Source: Sclerodactyla briareus
Taxonomy: Eukaryota > Echinodermata > Holothuroidea > Dendrochirotida > Sclerodactylidae
Assembly: GCA_026419785.1 (NCBI GenBank)
Contig: JAODTK010005646.1
Coordinates: 124,001-188,000 of the forward strand
DNA length: 64,000 nucleotides
Reading direction: 5' to 3'
Shown: one piece after another, positions 34,798-45,920 of the stretch
How the letters are laid out: every line of letters starts with the position of its first letter
Position numbering within the stretch: the stretch's first letter is position 1
Notes under the pieces: model-generated
Database searches by the model: none
What the model was told of the DNA's origin: nothing
Seen by the model: the letters and a program-made list of their open reading frames with translations, nothing else
Made by a program: the position numbers and the translations under genes

Positions 34798-35062
34798 AAG
34801 CTGAAAGTAAGGGCCAGGTTCGTGTCTTTCTCTGGGACGACACACTAGGTCAGTCTCGACAGCATTCACCAAGTGTATGAGCTTCGTCCAGGGTGTTCAG
34901 GTCTGGCATGAGCCCTATCAGTACTGCCACCACAACGCAGAAGACACAGGAGGTGATCAAATCGTATCAATATGAGAGCCGAATACAGCAAACCAAGAAA
35001 AATGTGGCGCCCGAGGTGGCAGAGACACCAAAGGGGAAGATGATCGACAATGCACTTTTTCG
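34798..35062 (+). pseudogene. Sulfotransferase-like protein, copy B, exon 1 with frameshifts
   Basis: Nearly identical to copy A exon 1, starting with the same ATGGATCAACAAGC. Relative to A it has two one-base insertions at about 34834-34846 (CTCTGGGACG, ACACACTAGG) and one more near 34938 (ACGCAG). The net gain is three bases, so the frame is lost through the P-loop and recovered for the second half (QQTKKNVAPEVAETPKGKMIDNALFR). The donor region reads CGGTGTGAGT instead of CGGTGAGT, a two-base insertion that leaves GTGAGT available but changes the phase if it is used. Either a decaying duplicate or the result of uncorrected indels. Confidence 0.6.
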
Positions 35063-35421
35063 GTGTGAGTTGGTGCCCATCCATGGCCTTTATACTGAAA
35101 CAGAAATAGGTAGGCATCGGTCTAATGAGCTCATCGAACATATCAAATATTGCCTATTACTTGTTTATACCAACAGCATATGCCATGTAACAGCAAACGG
35201 GAGGAAATTAAACGGAGGAAAGAAGTTTCAAATCCGAATTTAGAATCGGTAATGTCATTGGGGGTCTCAGCATTCTTAGAAAAGTGGTTCGTTGGCGGGG
35301 GTGTCGCCCCTGAACTGAAAGCTGAAACTAATTCCTAATAGTTAGGAACTTGTCAAGTTGTGGTACCTGAGGCTCTCACGCTCTCGTCCAGTTCGAAAAA
35401 AACAGCCCAAAAAACAACAGA

Positions 35422-37814
35422 CAGGGGCGGCGCCATCAGGGTTTGGGCCGAAAAAATAAAATCGACAGAATAATTTTTTAATGCACACGTTTTTCGTCGG
35501 GGGTGGGGTGAAGTGTCAAAATACGTTATCCAACTTAGGTTATTTCCTATTCGTTCTCATCGAGACTCAAATCGAGACTCAAACTGTTGCTGTAATATAG
35601 CGTTCGCAAATGTAGCGTATGTTTACTGTTCGAGAACACTGTGGTCATTATGAGCCACCGTTTTGTTGATATTCAGGTGAGGAGGACTCACTGTTAACTG
35701 CCACCAAAACTTCGCAGCATTTTCTTTTTAGAGTGGACGGCTGAAGGAGTAAAATATCAGCTTTTTTGCAGCTTGTATGATAGTGATATTCTGATGAGAC
35801 TGCCTTCTAATTGCTTTTCCTGAAGTGATTCTATATGGAATTACAGAAAAATTAACTAACAACTGGTCATTTGCTTTTATTTATTTACCACCATTTTCAG
35901 CATACATACATGCATTTTTTGTCTAAAAAAGTAAGCCTGCCTACCTGTACAGAACGTAGCATGGGCGACGATCACGGGGGCGATATTTTTGGTGGAGGGG
36001 ACATAATATCAAATGTCCCCCCCATATTTTGCGGACTGTTGAAAAAAAATCCTACATCATAATACACTGCAGGACAGCCAAACACCGAGAGTCCAACTCA
36101 TATTTCTTCTTAGATGCTGAATGTTATGTTTAAGATCCGAAATGACAAAAAAATTCGCGCTGCGCGCCAATTCTTTCCCGCTACATGTATACATCAGGGG
36201 CCCATGTATCCAATACTTGTGAGATTCTGGCGAATATGATTTTTCTCCATACATGTCACCTTCAATTGTGTGACTTCATGTTGCAACTCCCCCCCCCCCC
36301 CCTCCCCACTACAACAATGCCGGATCCAACTGCCTTTTCTTTTCTTACCACTGCACCAGTTAGTCTACTTTGACCGTATTGTTTCGACTTACTTTTGCCA
36401 GCCTGACGTGCTGAGGGAGTTTATGTAACGAAAAACAACAGGCAGGGGATCGTGCACATCAGTCTGGAGGTTTACGTGAAGTGACGCATGACACCATACA
36501 GGCGCGAAGCGGAGAGAAATCTGATAGCGAACAATTTAACGGACACAACTGAAAATGACCAATTGTCTGCTGACTGGCTCAAATCCTTTTATTCAAATGC
36601 TCGAAAATGCACACATTTTCCATGACAGTGATGTTCGAGCAAATTTTCATTCTGCGGGCCGCACCTCCAATCCACTTGGAAGGGTCCTCGATGGAAGATC
36701 TCTAACACATGACTATGGTAGGAATGGAGACCACGATGAAGAATGTACGGATTAACATCGATCAGCTTTCTGGAATTTTTGTCAATTTCAGTGATTGCCT
36801 TACTGCCATAGTCGCGGGAAGCGCCGCCCCTGCAGTCTAAGGGGGGGGGGGGTCTGTAAGACTATTTTTCGTGTACGCTACGCGTCAACTGATGGTGGTG
36901 CGAATTGTATGAATGATCCTAGATCAGGTTATGCAAGAGCGTTTTTTGGATATATACATTTCATAGATTTATTGTATTTTGGGGATGTTGCGTACGCCCA
37001 TAAGACATGGGAAGGGGGGAATCCGTTTTTCCGCCTCTGGGGGATTCGTCATGCAGCTAAAATGTCCCTCGTAACCCTACTCGTTCCACTGATGCTGGCC
37101 CAACTTTTAAGGATAGAACTCGATCAGTTTCTTCAAGGATTTTTCTGAAATATAAATTTCTGAAATTTATAGCCAATTTTAGGGACGCCTTGCTTACTGC
37201 CTTACGGTTCAGGAGATGCCGTTTCCTGCAATCTGGGGGTCTGTAAAACTAAAATTCCCCTTGTACCCACGCGTTAACAACCGACAGTGGCCCAATGTAC
37301 GGTATCATTATTGATCAGTTTTTCCTTCAAGAATGTTTCTGAAATAAAAATTCGGGAATTTATTGCCAATTTAGGGATGTCGCTTACTGCCATATATGGC
37401 CCTGGAAGTGCAGTTTCCGGCAATCTAGGGGATCTGTCAAACAAAAAATTCAATTGAGGCTGCGCGCAACCGATGGTGGCGCTCGCTTAGATTGGCTGAC
37501 CTCATATGCCCCCCATATTTAACACATAGATCGGCCGCACCCTGGAACGTAGGTACAATTATGGAAATTTTTTGTCAGATGTATCGAATGAAAATGACCT
37601 GCCTGGAAACAGTGTCATGCATTTCATTTTTCCCCAGAAAATTATGGATTTTGGTCAAAAATCGTGACGTAGATACACTTACAAAGTATCAAAAGTGGCC
37701 ACCATTTTTGATCTAAGCAGGGGGGGGGGCACCCCCTATCCTTAGACCCTCCGCAATGGTCAGACACCATGCCAAACCTGCCCCCCCCCCATCGTAATAC
37801 CGAGGCGCGCCCTG
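35422..37814. mobile_element. 2.4-kb TIR element in unit B intron, with tandem core
   Basis: Begins CAGGGGCGGCGCC and ends GGCGCGCCCTG (GGCGCGCC palindrome next to CCTG), imperfectly inverted. The flanking octamers ACAACAGA (35414-35421) and CCAACAGA (37815-37822) match at 7 of 8. Unit A is continuous across this place (near 10470-10485). The interior from 35958 on is a copy of the interspersed repeat also found at 49586 and 60764. Hence this is either one composite element, or the interspersed repeat nested in an older CAGGGGCGG element. No transposase frame was seen. Confidence 0.62.
35958..37480 (+). repeat. Interspersed repeat with ~190-bp tandem core, copy 1
   Basis: Head: CATGGGCGACGATCACGGG and a G-rich stretch, then CCCCATATTTTGCGGACTG. 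The middle is a shared segment with GAAAAACAACAGGCAGGGGA near 36429 and a poly-C run at 36287. The tail is tandem units of 170-195 bp starting with GATCAG-type words at about 36758, 36926, 37118 and 37311; each carries CCAATTTTAGGGA, TGCCGTTTCC and ACGCGT-like landmarks. Other copies are at 49586-51480 and 60764-62395. Confidence 0.75.
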
Positions 37815-38380
37815 CCAACAGATGTTTAGTATCTTGCTCTACACGAAGCCACAACACACTAAGTGGACCATCCTCAGTATAGTGTTCCGCAATCCTTCTT
37901 AAAAACACGGAAACATCTACAAACTGTACGCCCTTTGTGTCCCACTTTTTTCCCCCAAAGGGGCCTTTTTTTTTTTTTTCTAATCAACTTGTTCAGACTT
38001 GGTAATGACGTCATCAACCCACCAGGTGGAAACAATACCCTGTACATGCTCGGCTGTTGTCACTTGCACAGGCTGAGTCCTTGCTCATTCCATCACTCGG
38101 GCACAATGAACTCGAGAGCCACCGCTCTGTCACTTTCCATCACGGTTACGAAAATTTTCTAGACTGTATACTGTCTATGTATGAAACCTCAACGAAAGTC
38201 TATCTGTTGTTTCTAGTGTTCCTACTTCTAGAAACATGGGCTCATACCATGGCCGGGCGCACATTGTGGTCGAGATGATGGCCAGGAACCCTTTTTGGGT
38301 CTTCCTACATGTCGCGTTAGGATGTGGTTTATAATGGTATCAGACCAAGCTATCAGAGTCTCTGATGCATGAATTGGGTT

Positions 38381-39990
38381 CCCTACCCCAACTCTGTGGC
38401 TCATTGCCTCTTTTAGGTTGATGTGCTGTATCCCCTACCCCTCGCGGTGGCTAATTGCATCTTTGAGGTGCTGCGGCTGGGACCCCTTCACCTACTCGGT
38501 GGCTCATGCTCGTTGACGTGATGCTGCTGGATCCTTACCCCTATCCGGTGGCTCATTGCCTCGTTGAGCTGAATGCTGCTGTATCCCCTACCACTTCTCG
38601 GTGGCTCATGCCTCTTGAGGTTGACGCTGTTTGGGGTGGGGTTTCCCCTACCACTACTCGGTGGCTCATTGCCTCTTTTAGGTTGATGCTGCTGTATCCC
38701 CTACCCCTACTTGGTGGCTCAATTGCTTGCCTCGTTGAGGTTGATGCGTTGTATCCCTACCCCTATCCGGTGGCTCATTGCCTCTTTTAGGTTGATGCCT
38801 GCTGTATCCCCCTAGCCCCTCCTCGGATGGCTCATTGCCTCGTGAGAATTGAATGCTGCTGCTGTATCCCCCAACCCCTACTTTCTCGGTGGCTCTGCCT
38901 CTTTGCGGTTATGCGTGTATCCATACCCTACTGACCTCCTACTCGTTGGCCATTGGCCTCGTTGAGGTTGATTCTGCTGTATCCCCTACCCCTTTCTCCG
39001 TGGCTCATGCTCGTTGAGGTTTTGAGGCTGCGTATCCCCCTACCCGACTTACTCGGTGGCTCATTGCCTCTTTTAGGTTGATGCGTTTGTAATCCACCAC
39101 CCCTACTCGGTTGCTCATCATTGCTTCTTGAGGTTGATGCGTTTGTATCCCCTCCCCTCTCGGTGGCTCATTGCCCCTTTGAGGTTGATGCTGCGGTATC
39201 CCCTACCCCACTCGGTGACTCATTGCCTCTTGAGAATTGAGCGGCTGTCATCCCTTACCCCTACTCTTGGCTCATTGCATCTGGAGGGTTGAATGCTGCT
39301 CTAGCCCCTACCGCCCTAACTCGTGGCTCATGTGCCTGCTTTGAGGGATGCGGGCTGGATTCCCTTATCCCTACTTGGCTGGCTCATTGCCTCGTTGAGG
39401 TTGATGCTGTTGTTTCCCCTACCCCGACTCGACGCTCTTTGCCTCGTTGAGGTTGATGCCTGCCCTGCTGTATCCCCCACCCCTTCTTCTCGGTGTCATT
39501 GGCCTCGTTGATGTTGATGCTGCTGTATCCCCTACCCCTCGCACTCGGTGGCTCCATTGCCTCGTTGGAGGTGATGCTGTTTGTAATCCACCACCCCTAC
39601 TCGTGGCTCATTGCGCTCGTTGAGGTTGATGCTGTTGTATCCCCCCCTACCTCGTGCCCTCATTGCCTCGTTGAGGGTTGATTCTGTTGTATCCCCCACC
39701 CCTACTACGGGTCTCTTGCATCGTGAGGGTGATGCTGCTGTATCACCCACCCTTCCCGGTGGCTTCATGCTCGTTGAGGTTGAGATGCTGCTATCCCTCC
39801 CCTACTCGGTGGATATGCCTCTTTGAGGTTGCATGCTGTTGTATTCCACCACCACTATTCGGTGATCATGCTCGTTGAGGTTGATGTCTGTTGTATCCCC
39901 CACCAGACTCGGTGGCTAATTGCCTAGTTGAGGTTGATGCTGTGTATCACCCACCCTTCTCGGTGGCTCATTGCCTCGTTGAGGTTGATG
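38381..39990 (+). repeat. 53-bp-period minisatellite, short array (~30 units)
   Basis: Same 53-bp unit and same flanking sequence (TTTATAATGGTATCAG before it; CAGATAAACGG and TGCTCCAGCA after it) as the long array in unit A. Unit variants differ from A, with frequent TGCGTTTGTAATCCACCACC and GCTGTTGTATCC forms, so the two arrays have homogenised separately since they split. A 110-bp segment at 39991-40100 (GGTATGGATGTATGGCC onward) follows the array and is absent in A. Confidence 0.93.
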
Positions 39991-41161
39991 CGGGTATGGA
40001 TGTATGGCCTCACTGTAACCAGAGGGATTCCTCCCTGTGTGTTTCTAGGATGGTGCGATGACAGGGTATTTCTCTTCGACCGCCTCCAGGTGTGCGACAA
40101 ATGGCAGGGAAGGCAGATAAACGGGCATAGTTTACCGTTTGTGTGCTCCAGCAATCCATTACTACTTTACAATATTGTTCAGTGATTCCGTTCGTTTCTT
40201 GTGTTTGGTCGAGGCCTCGTCCCCCCAACCCTTCCCCCCCACACCCCACCCCCCCCCATCCCCCCACACTGTGAGATATTGCCTCGTTGTGATCTCTCGA
40301 TGCGATGACACGGCAGTTAGGCATCAGCCCAGACTGCCGAAAAACTATTTTAGGGATGGATTTCAAGGAATCCGAATCTCAACCCCTCTTCTCACCCTGA
40401 CACAGGGTGCCCCGGATATGTAGTCTTATTTCCATTAACAAGCATTTCCAACGACTAAAAAAATAGAAGTTGTTCAGATGTAGCAGAACACTATGAATAT
40501 TTGCTAAGGGGGCAAAAATAAAATACTGGGTCGGCAAAAGTCAAACAAATTGGTATGTTTATCAATCAATTTTAGACGCCTGCCCCATCTCTCTCAAGTG
40601 ATATTAAAAACATCTATAGATCAGATATTTGATTAATATACAGCGTGTCGACTATTTCACAGGTCTCGTCAACATTGGGCCCCACTAAGTTTTGCTTGCA
40701 AAGAAAATTTGGCAAAGCGTCATAAAAACGCCACTTTTGGCGTGAGTTGAAGCCTCTGCATGACGTACCAATCGCTACATGTAGCCATTGTGGCCGTATT
40801 CGCATATGCATTCGCAAATTTGGAATACGTTCACGCATACGCATACCGTAATTCGCTCCCGTGCCTATCGTATTCCAGTATAAATGTATTCTTACCACAT
40901 CAAACTAATAACTAGCCCTATCCGACTACATCTAGAAGTAATGAAGAGACATCTGACATTACCTGCAGAGAGTTTTACCATTTTACATATATATCTTCAT
41001 GCGACACCATTTCCCATCTTCGGTATAAACTATAGTTCATTATATTACTGCCGTTCTAGGAGGGGGGGGGGGGGCGACTCTGCGCAACATACCACGCAAC
41101 CATAGATATCGTAGGCGCGGACTATCACATAACACGCCAGTCTGTACTCTTCATTCGGCAG

Positions 41162-41792
41162 ATTCCCATGGGTGAAGGACAGCTGGAGACAACAGGACAC
41201 GGACCAAAGGATTCCTATTTGTCAAAGACATCGCCTTCCTCATGCATGGGAGATTGGAGTTCTTGGCCCGAGTTCGAGGAAGTTTCGGCACACATTATAT
41301 CAGGGATCACGGAGTGTGTACCCATCACTCGTAAGATTTTGCTACCTATGTACCGACGAATACAGGAGTAGCTTTGATTTCGTCATTTCCCATTGTACGA
41401 GTGCACGAATAGCTACAAGAAGACCAATTTTTTTGAATTTTGGGAAGATCTAAGGATAATATGGACCCCGGTGTCAAGTCTTTGACGCTAGTGACCTTAC
41501 GGCTCGACCGGAGGTGATGCTACCAAACTATTTCGAAGCGATTGGCGTTCCGTACAAGGAAAGTTACTTGACGGGGGAAGAGTACCTGATATCACTTTGC
41601 AATGGAAGGCAGCTTTGAAATTTTTACAACCGGTATGAAAGAGGAGGTCCAGAGCCCGCTTCAAAGAGCCGCTGCTTCAGTCGAAGAAAAGATCCTCTGC
41701 ATTGGAGGAAACTGACTGAAGACGTTGTCAGTTGTATCGAAGATTCTAGGGAGTATTACAACGAAATGTACGAGCAGAGAGTAAGGCCGTAA
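41162..41792 (+). pseudogene. Sulfotransferase-like protein, copy B, final exon with frameshifts
   Basis: The acceptor TTCATTCGGCAG ends at 41161. The first codons after the junction read FPWVKDSWRQQDTD, then homology to copy A continues in shifted frames. The C-terminal segment is clean: VVSCIEDSREYYNEMYEQRV followed by RP and a TAA ending at 41792. The phosphate-binding segment near 41298-41335 has lost bases relative to copy A. The 3' coding end is better preserved here than in A, and the start of the exon is also cleaner here, so the two copies complement each other. As read it cannot encode a full protein. Confidence 0.58.
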
Positions 41793-41932
41793 CACGCAGA
41801 AGGAGCGGGCGACATGCCCTTTCAATACTTCTTTTCGACGTAACGTAAGTGCCTCTCTAAATTATAAAATGAACCCCATTGGCGAAGAAAAGATAATAAC
41901 ATTACATATCATATTACCAACAAACAACAAAA

Positions 41933-42335
41933 CACCGGTTTTACGATCTCTTCACTGGGTCCTGTCACTGAAAGATTGCATTTAAAGTTCTCCTCCTCAC
42001 TTATAAAGTCAGGAATGGCCTGGCCTCCCAATACATCGTCGACCTCATCAAACCCAAGCAAGCTTCATCTGGTGCTACTCTATGCTCATTCGCTTACCTT
42101 CACCTTCAGATTGCTCCTGGCCCAGTTCCTCGTACAAGATATGGAGACCGTGCCTCTTCCGTGGCTGCCCCAACCCTTTGGAACAGGCTCCCAACATGAA
42201 ATACGTAATTCTGCAAGTCTACCAGTTTTCAAGGAAAAACTCAAATCATTTCTATTACTACAATGACTTTATTCTTGTAAAGCGCTTAGAAACATCACTT
42301 GTATTAAGCGCTATATAAGTGTTAATTTATTATTA

Positions 42336-42387
<52 letters not shown>
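41933..42387 (+). pseudogene. CR1/L2-like LINE C-terminus and 3' tail, unit B
   Basis: Partner of the tail at 22435. It contains the same KARNG/LASQY-type segments, followed by PTLWN-like and KYVILQVYQFSRKNS segments in a different frame. The 3' hairpin words TAAAGCGCTTAGAAA and TTAAGCGCTATATAAG are better preserved here. It ends in a TTA run (42328-42386). 5'-truncated and frame-broken; not functional. Confidence 0.8.
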
Positions 42388-42388
<1 letters not shown>

Positions 42389-44790
42389 TTCTATGCCGAA
42401 GACGTGTGAAAAAAACCGCCCTAACCTGCCCTGAATCGTCTGAGAAGGGAAACTCGGGCGAGAAACAACCAAATTCGCTCTTTTAGTAGTGAAAATCTGG
42501 CAGAAGTCAAATACTGAGTTAGACAATCCTGAACATCCCTCTCATTCAATTACTATGGGTGACTATGCCTGCCATGATACCCTAAATAAAATACTAATAA
42601 TAAGAATAATACTGTTCGTGAAGGGACTATGTGTTCGGTTTATGGCTGTGGATAAATGAGGGATAACCGTCTTATACTGCGAAACACTCTCAGAGATTTC
42701 TCGTGTTATGTCAAAACTTTGCGGCAATTTCGCCGAACAAACATTCCTCTTTTCAAACTAGGTTCAGTGTAAAACGTAAAATCTCTGATACGAGGGCACA
42801 TGGTTTGGGTTAGTATCTTTGTGAAGTTTATAATTATTTATGAGGACGCCTGGAAATTTCCACAATTGTTTGGGTGTCGATATCATTAGCACCTATGTTT
42901 TCTCAGTGCTTCCACAACGACTTGTCTGGAGGATTGTTCATATTCACACAGTAAATTGATGATACTGATTTCGCTCTGTGCACATAGTGAACTGACTGAA
43001 TGGATAATGGAATTATCACGTGGAGTTTCCACTCTCTTCTTCAAGTGTCCAAATGATGGTCACTGTGTCGTGAGGTATTTCCCAGTTGGCTCGCGGTATC
43101 GTAATGTATTGATAATATTATTTGCTACAGTGGGATTCAGTGGATTGGGGTGTAGGGTCCTGTGTAGCATCGACCCAGGAAACATGGTTCATCCTTTTGT
43201 TCTACTCTGATGTTTGTTTGATTTCTTTGTGGTTATTTGTTTCTCAGTCTATAACAGCAGATGGGAGGTATTCTTCTGAGCTCATGTGTGGTAAGTTTTG
43301 GTGGCCTCCTCTGCATTGTTTTGGTAGTCGTTTCGTATTGGTGTGTACTGAAATGTGTAGAATCAATGGGTCAGAAAAATATGGAAATTTCATGTTATGG
43401 CGGCGTTATGTGACGATTTTAGTATAACTTCTTTGTATACAATACAATGATATCTGATGCTTGTATAGCGCTTCTCCTCGTCGAAAACATGCTCAGAGCG
43501 ATTTGTAGATATTACCCTGAACACCAGTGGCTTGTCACACCCGTACTAGTTCGCTCCCGACGCACCATTCCGTACGTCACTCATCAGTAACGCTCTGCAG
43601 GCAGCTATTATGAGTTCCTTCATTCACCAGACGATGTTTCAGTCTTGGTGGCTGTACTTGCAGTTGCCGATGGGCGGGGTCTTGTCTTGTTGTGGGGATT
43701 GCCTCTGGATATTTGCAATAAGCCTCAGGTCGGTCAGCCGTGCTCAGTCACGCTGGGCATGAATATTCTGCCCCCTCCGCTTCTTTCAGTGGCAGTCCCA
43801 GGAGCAGGCTGGATTGGTTACACCCCCGGCTCAATATCATCTGAGCATCAGTCGAAAATTGGAAGTGAATTTTCGCTAGTGCTCATAACGATGTTTTATG
43901 ATTCTCATTAGCCTAAATGCCTCGCGCTGAAATGAGGAAAAACAGAGCAACGGTTCATTTCACGCAACCAGCAGATAAATTGATACTTGGCAACTTGAAA
44001 AACAGTTGAGTGGCTGCTTACGTGAAGTCCTCGCGCGCGTGGGTGTGTGTTCTCACGCGTTCGAATGGTAATTGAGTTGCAGATAAATTGCTGGAAAAGT
44101 TTATATGCATGGAAGACACGCTCCTAGAACACAATTGCAGAAACATGTATCAGCTAGGTGGACACGTATGAAGTAACTAATAGCAACATGAGGATCGTTC
44201 ACTCAGACAACGTTACTGAATTCAAGAACGTAGCATAATCTGGTATGGATTATACCGTATATAACACACTTCCCGAAATGCATGCCGAGTAGGCTGGAAA
44301 CTTCCATCTGAATAATAACAACCAATCATGGCAACAACTATTTTGGTGACAGTGCTTGAATTGTTGGTGATCCAGGCGGTGGCCCACTATGAAGAGGGGG
44401 TGTTACAAAAAACAAACAGAAAAACGCCAGGTCGTCAAGGTTAATTCAACGTACTTATGGGCATGAAATATTATGTAGTCCCGCAGCAACTTCACAATAC
44501 TCAGTATAACATTTAACTACATTGTTCTCAGCCATGCCCTACCACATCTGGCAACCGTATATGTGAGCCAAAGTTGTGAGTGTATATGGAAGTTGGCATC
44601 TGTTTCCGGCTCAAATACGGTGACATTCTGTATGTGGCACGATAAAACAACATTTTCGCCAAGGGATGGAGGCGAGGACACTCTTTCCATGCTCCTTAAA
44701 CTCTTAGCCCACTACCCCTTCCTCAGAGACAATTTCTAGGTATGTTACTCTATTTTTGCAAGCAAATCAATATAAACTTTGGCATATCAT

Positions 44791-44999
44791 ATAACACTGT
44801 GAGTGTTATGTATAACACTGTGAGTGTTATGTATAACTCTGTGAGTGTTATGTATAACACTGTGAGTGTTATGTATAACTCTGTGAGTGTTATGTATAAC
44901 ACTGTGAGTGTTATGTATAACTCGGTGAGTGTTATGTATAATATGTGAGTGTTATGTATAATATGTGAGTGTTATGTATAACTCTGTGAGTGTTATGTA
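44791..44999. repeat. 21-bp hairpin-forming tandem repeat, 10 units (unit B)
   Basis: Each unit is close to ATAACACTGTGAGTGTTATGT. ATAACACT and AGTGTTAT are perfect inverted halves around GTG, so each unit can form its own stem-loop. Units 2-7 alternate ATAACACT and ATAACTCT, giving a 42-bp higher-order period. The matching place in unit A (32319-32360) has only two diverged units. The 67-codon frame across it (VMYNTVS heptads) is a repeat artefact. Confidence 0.9.
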
Positions 45000-45920
45000 A
45001 GCCTGTAGTACTTACGATGTGTTTTCACACCACAGAATGAAAAATAACCTTAGTCTACCTAAGCCATGCATGCTGGGAACACACAACTGGGTCTTATACC
45101 ATGCCATGCCGCCTAGCTAGTCAAAGCACTGGGTGGTTTCTCTAACATTGGCCAGAGTGGAGTTGTCCCAAAACTTGATGTGCATCTTCGGGGGGCACAG
45201 ACGAGTGATCATGACTTGATGGGGTAGGAAAAACAGGACATTGACATATATGTTACTGTCCTTATTATGATCAAGAGTGGTATTAAGTTGAATTTGTTGC
45301 TGGCAGGGGTGAAGAGGGATGAGTTAGTGTGCTAGCGATGAGCTGGCATTTTTTTTTCTTCGGCCATGAGGCTATGGACGAGAACGTCTGAGCAAGAGGT
45401 TTTGCAAAATGGTCACCTAATTGGAATAAGAATGTAATACGTGAGTACCTAACTGATTTCATTTAAGAGCAGTACTTTCATTTGAATATTACACGATGGC
45501 TATGATCAGAGTATGCGCTAATATATAGAGAATGTTCTCTGCGACATATCGCATAGATCCCAACAACATTTGGCTGTTGTTGATCAGAGTCAGGTTCCGG
45601 GGTTGGGTCATCCCTACCCCACCTCTGTTGAGCAATCCCTGGCGCCACGGCTGAGGACCAAAGTTGTCAGAGTTCACGACAGAACAACTCCACCACGGAA
45701 ATGGCAAGGAATCACTACATGACTTCGTGTTCGTGTTTTTTTATTGTACCCTCCTGTCCATTTTTTCGACGTCTGTTTATTCCCATATACCTGTTATTTC
45801 ATGTTCCGTGATCCAGTTCATATAAGACAGGAAATTGCTTCCACGTAAGAGGAGTTACTGGCAGTGGAATGTTTCATGACTGGGGGAGTGTTCCTGCTCA
45901 CCGGTATTGAGATCGGCTAT

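Larger units (their letters stand above)
34642..45920 (+). repeat. Segmental duplication, unit B
   Basis: Direct-orientation partner of 7272-33225. It is shorter because its minisatellite has about 30 units rather than about 180, and because it lacks the insertions at 7809-10239, 24764-28981 and 29928-32044. It has its own insertion at 35422-37814 and its own expansion of a 21-bp repeat at 44791-44999. The remaining sequence differs by scattered substitutions and many one-base indels. It may be a true old tandem duplication, or two divergent haplotypes placed side by side by an assembler. Confidence 0.82.

Noticed and set aside
42311..42526. Poly-asparagine frame on the minus strand
   Set aside because: It is the translation of the TTA microsatellite at the LINE tail.
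44742..44948. 67-codon heptad-repeat peptide (VMYNTVS)
   Set aside because: This is a direct translation of the 21-bp hairpin repeat; the matching place in unit A has no such frame.
7272..45920. Calling the two units simply alleles
   Set aside because: Possible, but they lie on one contiguous sequence with a unique spacer and private transposon insertions; coverage data are required to decide.
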